A stretch of 64,000 nucleotides of DNA, from contig NZ_RAWE01000013.1 of the NCBI RefSeq assembly GCF_003611695.1, forward strand, positions 1 to 64,000, read 5' to 3'. This document shows positions 8,739-17,402 of the stretch, one piece after another. Position numbers and translations under genes: made by a program. The DNA comes from Corallococcus carmarthensis (lineage in GTDB: Bacteria; Myxococcota; Myxococcia; Myxococcales; Myxococcaceae). The number at the start of each line of letters is the position of its first letter. Position 1 is the stretch's first letter. A model generated the notes under the pieces. That model did no database searches, had not been told where the DNA came from, and saw nothing but the letters and a program-made list of their open reading frames with translations.

Positions 8739-10906
8739 AACGCCTCTCCGATGGAGATATGGACCGCGCAGAGCCCTTCAGGGGCGCCCGCGTACGCTGC
8801 CTCGGCGGAGGTCGAGGTCTTGTCGAACTTGCGCCCGAAGCCCAGGCATCCACCAGAGGACGGATAGATGTATCCGGGATCGCTGACGGGCAATCCCCGC
8901 CCGATGTTCAAGCGCCGTGCGATGTCCAGTCGGATGGGTCCCACCACCGTCAGGTAGCGCAGACCGGCGCCCACGGCGTGGTAGTGCTCGGGACCGAACA
9001 GCTTGGGGGCGTTCTTGCCAATCAGCCCCTCCGTGCCTACGAGGCCGGAGTCGTAGAAGAGGGCCAGCATCAGGCTGTCCGTGAGCATGTAGCGCAGCTC
9101 CACGGCGCTCTCGAAGAGGCTGTTGCCGCCCACGGGCACCGTGTCCCAGGAATCCAGGATGGGGTTGCCGGCCTCGTCCACCAGGATGTTGCCGTCGTCG
9201 TCTTCCTTGTAGGTGGGAGCGAGCGGCGTCATGGGCGACAGCCGCTGGCCGTTGAAGCCGCGCATCGCGGTGGCGCCGCCGGAGAAGAAGCGGGTGACGA
9301 TGGAGCTCTGGCCGCCGCCCGCCGGATCCAGCGTGCCCATGCGCAGCTTCACCGCCAGCGTCAGGTCCTTCTTCTCCCCGATGGAGTAGTAGTAGCGCAG
9401 GTCAGGCAGCAGCCGGACGTAGTCGTAGTTGCCGAAGAAGGGACCGCCGCCCTTCTGCACGGACAGCGCCGCGTAGTAGCCCTCGCGCGGCTCGGTGCGG
9501 TCGTCGCGCCGGTCCCAGGCGAACGCCACCTCCAGGAAGCTGAGCGCGACGTCGCACTTTCCCTCCGGGTTGTTGCAACCCAGGATAATGGGCGGGACGG
9601 TTTCATCCGCGGTCACCTGCCCGTTCAGCCGGTAGAGCTGCAGGTTGTACGAAGGGAACACGGAGAAGGACGGGTGGGGTGTCCAGATGACGCCCGTCTT
9701 GAGGTAGCCGCCGTAGAACGAGTACGCCTGCTGCAGGCCCTTCTCCGCGGTGACGGAGGCCTGCAGGGCCACGTCGCGGAAGAGGAAGCGTGGCTGTTCG
9801 AACTCCGTGGTGAGGGTGAACACCGGGCCGGACTGCGAACCCTCGTCGGCGCGGAGGCCCGCCAGCACGTTGGGGATGAACGCGTAGCCCACGCGCCCGC
9901 GCAGCGTGAGCCTTCGCAGGCCGCCGCGGAAGTTGCGGTTGGTCCACTCGCCCAGCACGCGGCCTTCCTGCCGCGCGGCGTCCACGCCGATACCGCCGCC
10001 CAGCTTGAGCGAGTGGAAGGGCGCCTCGCGCACGTCCACCACCACTGGCACCGTGGCGTTCTGCCGGTCCGGCGCGCCCCGGTTCACCTTCACCGCGCCG
10101 AAGACGCCCATGCGGAAGACGCGCGCCTGCGCCTCCGCCAGCGCCGCTTCACTGAAGTAGGCGCCCTTGGTCACGGCGCCCTGCGCCTGTTCGATGATGC
10201 GGCGGGGCGGCACCTGCGGATTGGCGTCCGTGGCGATGAAGATGTTGCCGAAGCGGTAGCGCAGGCCCGGGGCCATCTGCAGGTCCACCACGGCCTTCTG
10301 CGTGGCCACGTCCACGCGCACCTCGCCGCCGACCTCCGCTTCCGCGTACCCCAGGTCCTTGAGCCGCTGGAGCACCAGGTCCTTGGTGGTGGCCCACGTC
10401 TCCTCGCGGAACACGTCCCCGGGCTTCATCGGCAGCTCTTCCAGGATGCGCTCGCGCTCGCGCTGCGAGGGCCGATCCTCCCCTTCGCCCAACGGCTCCA
10501 GGCCGTGCGGTTCGATGCGGTCGATGAGGGTGGGCTCGCCCTCGTTGACCACCACCTTGAGGCGCACGGCCTGGTCGCCGTCGGGGATGACCTCATTGGA
10601 CTCCACCTGTGCCTGGTAGAAGCCCTCCGCCTGGTAGAAGCGCTCGATGCGGCGCAGGTCCGCCTGCCATGCGTTGGTGTCGAAGTAGTGCGCCTTGCCG
10701 AAGGGCCAGAACGCGTACCAGGGCGTGGAGGACGTGAGGATGCGGTCCTTGATGTCCCCGTCGTCCACCTTCTTCGTCCCCTCGATGTCCAGGGACTTCA
10801 CCTTCGGCCCGGTGGGCTGATTGGAAGTGGTGGCGCACGCCGTCAACAGCACGGTCAGCGCGAGGGTCAAGGCGAGGCGGGATCGAAGGAGTCGGACGTC
10901 GGCCAC
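8735..10906 (-). CDS. tamA: Omp85/TamA (BamA-family) outer-membrane protein with lipoprotein-type signal
   Basis: 723 residues. After the signal, residues about 35-330 carry POTRA-like repeats (K-V-K-S-L-D-I-E-G-T-K-K-type start). The C-terminal part is a beta-barrel of the bacterial surface antigen family, with F-F-S-G-G-A-T-A-M-R-G-F (lid-loop region) and a terminal aromatic residue. Its position directly before tamB identifies it as the TamA-like partner. The signal ends L-L-T-A-C at residues 20-24, a good lipobox, which is unusual for a barrel protein. First gene of a two-gene operon; the divergent neighbour starts at 11073. Confidence 0.88.
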   Translation of the reverse strand: MADVRLLRSRLALTLALTVLLTACATTSNQPTGPKVKSLDIEGTKKVDDGDIKDRILTSSTPWYAFWPFGKAHYFDTNAWQADLRRIERFYQAEGFYQAQVESNEVIPDGDQAVRLKVVVNEGEPTLIDRIEPHGLEPLGEGEDRPSQRERERILEELPMKPGDVFREETWATTKDLVLQRLKDLGYAEAEVGGEVRVDVATQKAVVDLQMAPGLRYRFGNIFIATDANPQVPPRRIIEQAQGAVTKGAYFSEAALAEAQARVFRMGVFGAVKVNRGAPDRQNATVPVVVDVREAPFHSLKLGGGIGVDAARQEGRVLGEWTNRNFRGGLRRLTLRGRVGYAFIPNVLAGLRADEGSQSGPVFTLTTEFEQPRFLFRDVALQASVTAEKGLQQAYSFYGGYLKTGVIWTPHPSFSVFPSYNLQLYRLNGQVTADETVPPIILGCNNPEGKCDVALSFLEVAFAWDRRDDRTEPREGYYAALSVQKGGGPFFGNYDYVRLLPDLRYYYSIGEKKDLTLAVKLRMGTLDPAGGGQSSIVTRFFSGGATAMRGFNGQRLSPMTPLAPTYKEDDDGNILVDEAGNPILDSWDTVPVGGNSLFESAVELRYMLTDSLMLALFYDSGLVGTEGLIGKNAPKLFGPEHYHAVGAGLRYLTVVGPIRLDIARRLNIGRGLPVSDPGYIYPSSGGCLGFGRKFDKTSTSAEAAYAGAPEGLCAVHISIGEAF

Positions 10907-11072
10907 GTCATGTTTCTTACCGGAAGGCCAGTGCCTGACGCGTTTCGCAATGTTTCTTTGTGTGGAGAGTGTCGCATTCCGCGACCTCGGGGGCGGGGTC
11001 AGTGTCCGCCAACCCCCGGGCCCCGCCGTGGCGCGTGCAACCCGGCCCGGGGTGCGTCAGATTCGGGCTCCT

Positions 11073-11384
11073 ATGGTCCGGCGAATCGTGATGTTGCTGT
11101 CGGCCACGCTGGTGCTCGCCACCGGCTGCGGCGTGAACGAAGACGAGGTGGTCCAACTCAAGGAGGGCGAGAACCTCTCCGACACGCCCTACTGCGGCTC
11201 GCTCGGGTGCGCGGATCCGTTCCGCTTCTGCGCGGAGCTGTTCCTGGAGTTCGGCCGCTCGCCGCCCCTGTGCGTCTCGGAGAACATCTGCGACCGGCTG
11301 GATTGCGCGAAGTCCGGCCGCCGCTGCGCCGTGTTCGACGGCTTCCCCGGCCAGGTGAAGTGCGTCGAGGACGACGGCCAGTAA
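11073..11384 (+). CDS. Small cysteine-rich lipoprotein
   Basis: 103 residues starting M-V-R-R-I-V-M-L-L with a clear lipobox (L-A-T-G-C). The mature part has about ten Cys residues in C-G-S-L-G-C and C-D-x-L-D-C-style pairs, suggesting a disulfide-knotted extracytoplasmic domain. The family is not recognised. The shorter start is preferred over upstream in-frame codons because it places the signal at the N-terminus. It diverges from tamA and converges on malQ. Confidence 0.7.
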   Translation: MVRRIVMLLSATLVLATGCGVNEDEVVQLKEGENLSDTPYCGSLGCADPFRFCAELFLEFGRSPPLCVSENICDRLDCAKSGRRCAVFDGFPGQVKCVEDDGQ

Positions 11385-11416
11385 CGGGGCCGCGAGGCGT
11401 CCCGTCAGTGCCCGCT

Positions 11417-11447
11417 CCCGGGGCGGCCGTCGTCCAGCGGCCCCGGG
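11417..11447. terminator. Hairpin between convergent lipoprotein and malQ genes
   Basis: An 8-bp perfect stem, CCCGGGGC (11417-11424) with GCCCCGGG (11440-11447), lies between two convergent stops. It has no T-run, so it is a candidate bidirectional GC-rich terminator. Confidence 0.4.
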
Positions 11448-11459
11448 GCGGAAATCACG

Positions 11460-13013
11460 TCAGCGGCGCGACGAGGCGGTGAGCCACGCCAGGCGCTCCG
11501 CGGCGTCCTTCGTCTGGGCGTCCGTGAGCAGCGCGTCCGTGTTCTGCGCGATGCGGTAGGCCCAGTTGGCGTCGCCCATGGTGCCGGGCAGGTTGATGCG
11601 GTCGCGCGTGCCCAGCACGTCCTGCCACGGCAGCACGCACAGGTCCGCGCCCGCGTTCAGCGACGCGGCCAGCGTGGCGCGGTGGATGTCCGGGGTGAAC
11701 TCACGCGTCACCGCCACGCCCTGGAACTCCGGCCACGCGCGCGCGGCGTTCTGGCGCTCGTGCTCCTGCGCCTGCTCCCACCACTCCGCCTGCGGCTCCG
11801 TGTCGTGCGTGCCGGTGGTGACCAGCGACACGGCGGGGAACTGGTGCGGGTCGCGGTAGGTGTTGTCGTCGCGCTCCCAGCGCAGCACGCGGTAGCCGGG
11901 CAGCTTCAGGTCCGCGAGGATCTGGCGCACGAACGGCGGAATCACGCCCAGGTCCTCGGCGACGATGCCCGCGCCCTCCGACAGCAGGCGGAAGTGCTTC
12001 TCACCCTGGCGGCGCCAGGTGGCCTCGTCCGCGGGGACGAAGTAGCCGGTGGGGTTCTTCTCGTCGCGGATCCACTGGCGGAAGTAGCCCACCGCGTGGT
12101 CCACGCGGCGCAGGTCGTAGTAGCTGGCCGCCTTGGCCGCGCGCTTCTTCAGCCACGCGTAGTCGTCCTTCTCCATGGCGGCGAAGTCGAAGTAGGGCAG
12201 GCCCCAGTCCTGGCCCGTGGCGGAGAAGTCGTCCGGCGGCACGCCCAGGCGCGCGTCGCGGCGCAGGATGTCCGGGTGGGCCCAGCAGTCGGAGCTGTCC
12301 TGCCCGATGATGAAGGGCTCGTCACCGCACAAGAGCACGTCCTTCGCCTTCGCCTGCGCGCGGACCTGGTTCCACTGGACCTCCGCCAGCCACTGGAGCC
12401 ACGCGTGGTAGCGCACGCGGCGCTCCAGGCCTTCCTTCTGGATGGCGAGCAGCGCCGCCGGCTGGCGCGTGCGCAGCCCTTCCGGCCACTGCCACCAGGG
12501 ACGGCGGTCCTCCTTCTCGCTGATGGCGGTGAAGAGGGCGTAGCTCTCCAGCCACTCGCCCTGCGCCTCGCGCCACTTCTGGAACTCCTGGGCGCGCGGC
12601 GTGCGCGGGGTCCACTCGTGCTTCTCGAAGTGGTCGAAGGCGCGCGCGAACGCGGCGTCCTTCAGCGGGAACACCAGGTCGTAGCGCACGCGCGGCGCGG
12701 AGCGGGCCTCCGTCAGCTGCTGCTTCTGCGCGTCGCTGAGCGCGCCCTCGCCGCCGGTGGCCTGGAACTCCGGCACCTGGTGGAGGTCGATGAAGAGCGG
12801 GTTCAAACCGAACGCGGAGCGCGTGGCGTAGGGGCTCGGGTCGCCGGGCGCGGTGGGCAGCAGGGGCAGCACCATCAACAGGCGCTGCCGCGCGGCCTTC
12901 ATCCAGGAGAACAGGCCGTCCATGGCGCCGAAGTCGCCAATGCCGAAGTCCGTCCGCGAGCGCAGGGAGAACAGGGGAAGCAGGAGACCGGAGAGCCGGC
13001 CAGGAGTGGACAT
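11460..13013 (-). CDS. malQ: 4-alpha-glucanotransferase (GH77, amylomaltase)
   Basis: 517 residues from the ATG at 13013, the usual family length. The frame extends upstream to 13256, but that part is Arg/Ser-rich with no homology-like character. Hallmarks of GH77 are visible: the start L-S-G-L-L-L-P-L-F-S-L-R-S-x-x-D-F-G-I-G-D, a Y-D-L-R-R-V-D-H segment (catalytic Asp region), I-V-A-E-D-L-G (acid/base Glu region) and T-H-D-T-E. The cytoplasmic enzyme transfers alpha-1,4-glucan segments in maltodextrin and glycogen metabolism. Upstream lies a 202-bp gap, then a lipoprotein on the same strand. Confidence 0.93.
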   Translation of the reverse strand: MSTPGRLSGLLLPLFSLRSRTDFGIGDFGAMDGLFSWMKAARQRLLMVLPLLPTAPGDPSPYATRSAFGLNPLFIDLHQVPEFQATGGEGALSDAQKQQLTEARSAPRVRYDLVFPLKDAAFARAFDHFEKHEWTPRTPRAQEFQKWREAQGEWLESYALFTAISEKEDRRPWWQWPEGLRTRQPAALLAIQKEGLERRVRYHAWLQWLAEVQWNQVRAQAKAKDVLLCGDEPFIIGQDSSDCWAHPDILRRDARLGVPPDDFSATGQDWGLPYFDFAAMEKDDYAWLKKRAAKAASYYDLRRVDHAVGYFRQWIRDEKNPTGYFVPADEATWRRQGEKHFRLLSEGAGIVAEDLGVIPPFVRQILADLKLPGYRVLRWERDDNTYRDPHQFPAVSLVTTGTHDTEPQAEWWEQAQEHERQNAARAWPEFQGVAVTREFTPDIHRATLAASLNAGADLCVLPWQDVLGTRDRINLPGTMGDANWAYRIAQNTDALLTDAQTKDAAERLAWLTASSRR

Positions 13014-13215
13014 GCGGCGCAATCTGCCCCAGCCCCGGGCCGGTGTGAACTGCTGTCGCGACGCGGTGCGCACACGCCTGCCTGTCCGCCGGTTGGAAAA
13101 CGCAGCGTTGGACGCTTTGCCGGCGCGAGCGCTCAGTGGTGGACGAAGTGCACGCGAGGCGGGACTCGACCGCCTCGCGGACGCCTGGCTCCCTGGCGTC
13201 GGGGGCGCCGCTCCT

Positions 13216-13881
13216 TCAGTCCTGGAAGTCGAAGTCCAGGGAGACCTCGGCGGCATCCCCAGGGCAGGTGCCGGCCGTCGGTCCCTGGACCGTCAGCTCC
13301 AGTTGCCCCCGGAGCCGGTCCTCCGAGTTCTCCTCCAGCACGAACCGGCCGGAGACCTGCTGGAGGGCGGTGACCGTGTCGTCCCCGTCCGGGCAGAACG
13401 ACTGGGTCCACGCCGCCTTCAGTCCCGGCGAGTGTCCAGGGCCGGGCTCGAATTGGACCTTGTACCTGGAGCCCGCGTACCGCTGGTCCGGGACCTCGGT
13501 TGTTCCCTCGATGGCGTACTCCGCGGGCCCGCTCCCTTTCGCGAAGGATTCGAAGTCCACGTAGACGCAGAGGCCCCGGGCGTCCTCCCGGCGCTCCTCC
13601 AACGAGAGGTCGTCCGAATTGCAGAAGGCGAAGACCGGGCCGAGGTCGAAATCGGAGCTCCGGTCCGCATTGGGAAGGAACCCGCCAGAACCCGGCGTGG
13701 GGAACTCCTCCCAGACGTCGCCATGCCGCACCCGCATATGGCCGGTGACCCCGGGCTCCTTGCCGCACCCGGTCCCTCCCAGGACCGCGAGCGACAGCAG
13801 CAGCGCGAACGGGGCACGGCGGCAGAGGGGAGGCCTCCTCAGTGGGTTGTGCATGAGTCCGTGTGCCATCATCTTTCGCAC
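13216..13881 (-). CDS. Hypothetical lipoprotein
   Basis: Up to 221 residues. The frame opens at GTG 13881, with in-frame ATGs at 13872, 13869 and 13854, so the exact start is uncertain. The signal ends L-G-G-T-G-C. The mature protein is beta-rich and acidic, with four Cys that could pair (F-C-N-S, L-C-V-Y-V-D-F, S-F-C-P-D-G, G-T-C-P-G-D). No enzymatic motif is seen and the family is not recognised. It diverges from the AAG glycosylase gene 70 bp away, so the short interval must hold both promoters. Confidence 0.65.
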   Translation of the reverse strand: MRKMMAHGLMHNPLRRPPLCRRAPFALLLSLAVLGGTGCGKEPGVTGHMRVRHGDVWEEFPTPGSGGFLPNADRSSDFDLGPVFAFCNSDDLSLEERREDARGLCVYVDFESFAKGSGPAEYAIEGTTEVPDQRYAGSRYKVQFEPGPGHSPGLKAAWTQSFCPDGDDTVTALQQVSGRFVLEENSEDRLRGQLELTVQGPTAGTCPGDAAEVSLDFDFQD

Positions 13882-13951
13882 CCGGGCAAGCCCCCCTGGC
13901 GTCGTGGGTGGATCTGGCCCCGGCTCCCGGTCCGGTTACGCTCCGCGACCC

Positions 13952-14536
13952 ATGAAACCCCTTCCCCTGTCCTTCTACGCGCGGCCCGCCCTGGAGGTGG
14001 CGCGCGACCTGCTGGGCACCCTGCTGGTGGTGGACGGCGCGAAAGGCCGGCGGGTGGCCCGCATCGTGGAGGTGGAGGCCTACCTGGGCGAGCATGACCT
14101 GGCGGCTCATTCGTCCAAGGGGCGCACGCCGCGCACCGAGGTGATGTTCGGTCCGGCGGGGCGCTCCTACGTCTACCTCATCTATGGAATGCACCACTGC
14201 TTCAACGTGGTGACGGACGCGCCCGGGGTGGCGGCGGCGGTGCTGGTGCGGGGCGTGGAGCCGGTGGAGGGCATCCCGCCCGGGGAGCGGACGGACGGGC
14301 CGGGGAAGCTGTGCCGGGTGCTGGGGCTGAACCTGAACCACAACAACCTTCCGCTGGATTCGGACGGGCTGCACCTGCTCCCGGGGACGCCGGTGCCGGA
14401 CGCGCGGGTGGAGCGGGGGCCGCGCATTGGCGTGGAGTACGCCGGGGCGTGGGCCGCTGAACCCTTCCGGCTGTGGGACCGGGACAGTGGACACGTCAGC
14501 CGCTTCGTGTCCAGGCGGCCTCGCCGTCGGCCTTGA
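13952..14536 (+). CDS. DNA-3-methyladenine glycosylase (AAG/MPG family)
   Basis: 194 residues, the usual bacterial length. The core reads R-I-V-E-V-E-A-Y-L-G (general-base Glu42 and intercalating Tyr44 by comparison with human AAG), His53 in D-L-A-A-H-S, M-F-G-P-A-G-R-S-Y-V-Y-L-I-Y-G-M-H, then V-L-V-R-G-V-E-P. The enzyme excises alkylated and deaminated purines to start base-excision repair. An ECF sigma gene begins 35 bp downstream on the same strand, so co-transcription is possible, although a repair role linked to that sigma factor is only inference. Confidence 0.93.
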   Translation: MKPLPLSFYARPALEVARDLLGTLLVVDGAKGRRVARIVEVEAYLGEHDLAAHSSKGRTPRTEVMFGPAGRSYVYLIYGMHHCFNVVTDAPGVAAAVLVRGVEPVEGIPPGERTDGPGKLCRVLGLNLNHNNLPLDSDGLHLLPGTPVPDARVERGPRIGVEYAGAWAAEPFRLWDRDSGHVSRFVSRRPRRRP

Positions 14537-14571
14537 CGCGGAACCTTCCGGCTGGTTGGGTGGGAAACGCC

Positions 14572-15201
14572 ATGTCCCAAGAGGCTTCCCAGGAAGAAGA
14601 CCGGCAGGAAGAAGACCGGCGGCTCCTGGCGCGCGCCCAGGACGGTGACGTGTCCGCCTTCGAGGCCCTGGTGGGCCTGCACCAGGACCGGGTGTACGGC
14701 CTGGCGCTGCGGATGACGCGTTCGGAGGCGGACGCGGCGGAAATCACCCAGGACACCTTCCTTTCCGCCTACCAGCACCTGAAGGACTTCCGGGGCGAGG
14801 CGGCCTTCGGGTCCTGGGTGCACCGCATCGCGGCCAACCACGCCCTCATGCGCCTGCGTCACCGCCGGGTGGCCCAGGCGGCCGAGTCGGAGCTCCAGGC
14901 GCCGGAATTCACGGAGCGGGGCACCCTGGCGGACTACCCCGTCACGGACTGGAGCCGGGACGCGGAGGAGAAGGCGCTGGACGCGGAGCTGGGGCAGGCC
15001 ATCCAGCAGGCGGCCGACCGGTTGCCGGAGGGCTACCGGGAAGTCTTCCTCTTGAAAGACGTGGACGGCCTCAGCTACGAACAAATCGCAGAAGTGACGG
15101 GGGCTTCCATCCCCGCCATCAAGAGCCGGCTTCACCGGGCACGGCTCGCGCTGCGAGAAGCCATCGACCTGTTCTACAACCGGGACAATCGCGGGGTGTG
15201 A
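14572..15201 (+). CDS. ECF-family RNA polymerase sigma factor
   Basis: 209 residues from the ATG at 14572. Region 2 spans about 20-90 (F-E-A-L-V-x-L-H-Q-D-R-V-Y-G-L-A-L-R-M and A-A-E-I-T-Q-D-T-F-L). Region 4 begins near 150 (R-L-P-E-G-Y-R-E-V-F-L-L-K-D-V-D-G-L-S-Y-E-Q-I-A). The N-terminus has a duplicated E-E-D-R-Q/R unit. Region 4 is followed by the short gene for a zinc-binding anti-sigma-like protein, the typical regulator arrangement. Linker and spacing are standard for this class. Target promoters are unknown. Confidence 0.93.
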   Translation: MSQEASQEEDRQEEDRRLLARAQDGDVSAFEALVGLHQDRVYGLALRMTRSEADAAEITQDTFLSAYQHLKDFRGEAAFGSWVHRIAANHALMRLRHRRVAQAAESELQAPEFTERGTLADYPVTDWSRDAEEKALDAELGQAIQQAADRLPEGYREVFLLKDVDGLSYEQIAEVTGASIPAIKSRLHRARLALREAIDLFYNRDNRGV

Positions 15202-15266
15202 AACCCCCAGGGCGTCTCGGCATCTTCGAACTGGAACGAGGGGAGCCGCAGTCAGCCGAGGTTCGG

Positions 15267-15506
15267 ATGTATACCTGCAAAGATTCCATCAACCTCCTGC
15301 TGGAGTTCCTCGAAGGCGAGATGCCCGAGGAGGAGGCGCGGCACCTGCAGGAGCACCTGTCGGGCTGTAAGCCCTGCGAGGAATTCCTCAGCACCTATCG
15401 GGCGACTCCCGGCCTCTGCAAGCGCGCCATGGCGCTGAAGATGCCCCGGGAGGTGTCGGCGAAGCTGACCGAGTTCCTGCGCTCGAAGATCAAGTCCTGC
15501 TCGTGA
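15267..15506 (+). CDS. Short anti-sigma factor with ZAS zinc-binding motif
   Basis: 79 residues from the ATG at 15267 with GAGG upstream; an alternative GTG at 15198 overlaps the sigma stop as GTGA and would add 23 residues. Cys4 plus H30-x3-C34-x2-C37 form the zinc-finger anti-sigma (ZAS) signature. No membrane segment follows, so it is soluble and small, probably sensing redox or metal state directly or acting with another protein (inference). It sits between the ECF sigma gene and rlmN and overlaps the latter by 4 bp. Confidence 0.85.
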   Translation: MYTCKDSINLLLEFLEGEMPEEEARHLQEHLSGCKPCEEFLSTYRATPGLCKRAMALKMPREVSAKLTEFLRSKIKSCS

Positions 15507-16573
15507 ACCTGAAACAACTGTCGCTGCCGGAGCTGGAAGCGGCGCTCGCGCCGGCCCAGCCGTCCGCGATCGCGGTGCGCAAGGTGTTCGCGGGCGTCTT
15601 CGCCCATGCCCGTCCCACGGTGGAGGCCGTCGCGCTGGCGCCCCAGGTGCCGCGCCGTGTCGCGGACCTGCTCCGCGCGCAGGCGGAGATGCCGTCCCTC
15701 AAGGTCGTCGAGCGGCGGCAGGCGGAAGACGGCTTCGTGAAGTACCTCTTCGAGTCGCCGCTGGGTGGCCGCATCGAAGCGGTGCGCATCCCCATCTTCG
15801 AGGAGAAGTACGTCGTCTGCGTGTCCAGCCAGGTGGGCTGTGCGCTGGCGTGCGACTTCTGCATGACGGGCAAGCTGGGCTTCCAGCGCAACCTCCAGAC
15901 CTGGGAGATTCTGGACCAGGTGATGCAGGTGCGCGCGGAGGCGGACCGGCGCGTGGGGGGCGTGGTCTTCATGGGGATGGGCGAGCCGCTGCTCAACTAC
16001 AAAGAGACCATCCGCGCGGCGCAGATCCTCTCGCACCCGGCCGGGTTCTCCATCTCCGGCACGGCCATCACGTTCTCCACGGCGGGGCACGTGCCGGCCA
16101 TCCGCCGCTACACGCGGGAAGGGCATCCGTTCCGGCTGGCGTTCAGCGTGACGAGCGCCATCCCGGAGAAGCGCGCGAAGGTGCTCCCCATCGAGAAGAC
16201 GCACCCGCTGCCAGAGCTGATTGAAGCCATCCGCGAGTACAGCGAGGCGCGGCGCGAGCGGGCGATGATCGCCTACGTGGCCATCCAGGGCTTCAACCTG
16301 GAGCGCGAGGACGCGGAGGCGCTGAAGGCGGCGTTCGAGGGCATCCCCATCAAGGTGGACCTCATCGACGTGACGGATCCGACGGGCAAGTACCTGCCGC
16401 CCACGGCGGAGGAGTTGAGCGCGTTCCGGGACCACCTGCAGATTTTGAAGGCGCCCATCGCGCGGCGCTATTCGGGCGGCAAGGAGATTGGTGCGGCGTG
16501 CGGCACGCTGGCGGCGAGCCAGTACGGCGGTACGGTGCTGCCGACGCCGGCCGCGGCGCCCCGACAGGCCTGA
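15503..16573 (+). CDS. rlmN: 23S rRNA/tRNA adenine-C2 methyltransferase RlmN
   Basis: 356 residues. The radical SAM cluster motif is C113-x3-C117-x2-C120 (V-G-C-A-L-A-C-D-F-C-M-T-G). The methyl-carrying Cys is C333 near the C-terminus in G-A-A-C-G-T-L. The family methylates A2503 of 23S rRNA, and A37 of some tRNAs, by a radical mechanism. It starts with GTG overlapping the anti-sigma stop (GTGA), so translation is coupled to the sigma/anti-sigma unit. Length and motifs indicate a complete gene. Confidence 0.95.
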   Translation: MNLKQLSLPELEAALAPAQPSAIAVRKVFAGVFAHARPTVEAVALAPQVPRRVADLLRAQAEMPSLKVVERRQAEDGFVKYLFESPLGGRIEAVRIPIFEEKYVVCVSSQVGCALACDFCMTGKLGFQRNLQTWEILDQVMQVRAEADRRVGGVVFMGMGEPLLNYKETIRAAQILSHPAGFSISGTAITFSTAGHVPAIRRYTREGHPFRLAFSVTSAIPEKRAKVLPIEKTHPLPELIEAIREYSEARRERAMIAYVAIQGFNLEREDAEALKAAFEGIPIKVDLIDVTDPTGKYLPPTAEELSAFRDHLQILKAPIARRYSGGKEIGAACGTLAASQYGGTVLPTPAAAPRQA

Positions 16574-16587
16574 CGTGCCGCCGTGTT

Positions 16588-16603
16588 CACCCGCGCGCGG
16601 GTG
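16588..16603. terminator. Palindromic hairpin after rlmN
   Basis: A perfect 16-bp palindrome, CACCCGCGCGCGGGTG, begins 15 bp after the rlmN stop. It can fold as a 6-bp stem with a GCGC loop. No T-tract follows, so termination is a weak call. Confidence 0.35.
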
Positions 16604-16685
16604 GAGCGGGCCCCGGGTTCCGCCGGGCGGGGAGACGACTTAAGTCTCGCGCAGGGAGCTTGCAGTCCTGGAGGGCACCGCGCGG

Positions 16686-17309
16686 ATGTGGATCGAGCAC
16701 GTCGACAAGCTGATTGGGGCGCTGGGGCCGTTCGGGTTCCTGGTGCTCGGCGTGGCGGCGATGCTGGAGTACGTGGTGCCGCCGTTCCCCGGGGACACCA
16801 TCGTGTTGATGGGCGGCATCTACGCCGTGCGCGGGGAGAAGCCCTGGTGGCTGGTGCTCGCGGTGGTGACGGCGGGCAGCGTGATGGGCGCGTTCATCAA
16901 CTACGCGGTGGGCAAGTGGCTGGCGAAGCGCTTCGAGGCGCAGCCGGGGCGGTCCTTCTTCGGGCTCACGCACGCGCGGCTGGAGCAGGTGCAGACGCGG
17001 ATGCGGCACGCGGGGCCGTGGCTCTTGCTGGTGAACCGGTTCCTGCCGGGCATCCGGGGCGTCATCTTCATCGCGGCGGGGGCGGCGCGGGTGCCGCGCT
17101 TCAACGCGTTGGTGCTGGGCGCGGTGTCCGCGCTGGCGCACAGCGGGCTCATCATCGCGTTGGGCATGGCGGTGGGCGGCAACCTGGAGCGGCTGACGGT
17201 GCTGGTGTCGCGCTACCAGTACGCGGTCATCGGGCTGCTGGTGGTGGCGGCGCTGGGGTTCGGCGTGCGGGCGTTGACGCGGCGGCGTGAGTCGGCCGTG
17301 GAACCGTAG
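16686..17309 (+). CDS. DedA-family membrane protein
   Basis: 207 residues with several hydrophobic spans. DedA/VTT motifs are present: V-V-P-P-F-P-G-D-T-I-V-L-M-G-G near the N-terminus, and N-R-F-L-P-G-I-R-G-V-I-F-I-A-A-G with its conserved Arg and Pro in the centre. The family includes lipid scramblase/flippase-type and proton-linked transporters of the inner membrane. It is preceded by a 112-bp gap holding a palindrome (GACTTAAGTC at 16637-16646), so it probably has its own promoter. Confidence 0.88.
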   Translation: MWIEHVDKLIGALGPFGFLVLGVAAMLEYVVPPFPGDTIVLMGGIYAVRGEKPWWLVLAVVTAGSVMGAFINYAVGKWLAKRFEAQPGRSFFGLTHARLEQVQTRMRHAGPWLLLVNRFLPGIRGVIFIAAGAARVPRFNALVLGAVSALAHSGLIIALGMAVGGNLERLTVLVSRYQYAVIGLLVVAALGFGVRALTRRRESAVEP

Positions 17310-17402
17310 CGGGCCCGGCCGGGCAGGGAAATGTGTGGGGACGGCGTGCCGGAGCGGCGCGCACGTTGCGCGGGCCCGGGGTGGCGCGGTTGAGTCGGGG
17401 GC

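Noticed and set aside
8759-11482. 907-codon + strand open frame
   Set aside because: Antisense shadow of the tamA homologue and its upstream region; composition is Arg/Gly/His-rich only.
14540-14571. GGAACC resembling an ECF -35 element in front of the ECF sigma gene
   Set aside because: Too close to the start codon (a -10 would fall in the ribosome-binding region) and no matching -10 sequence.
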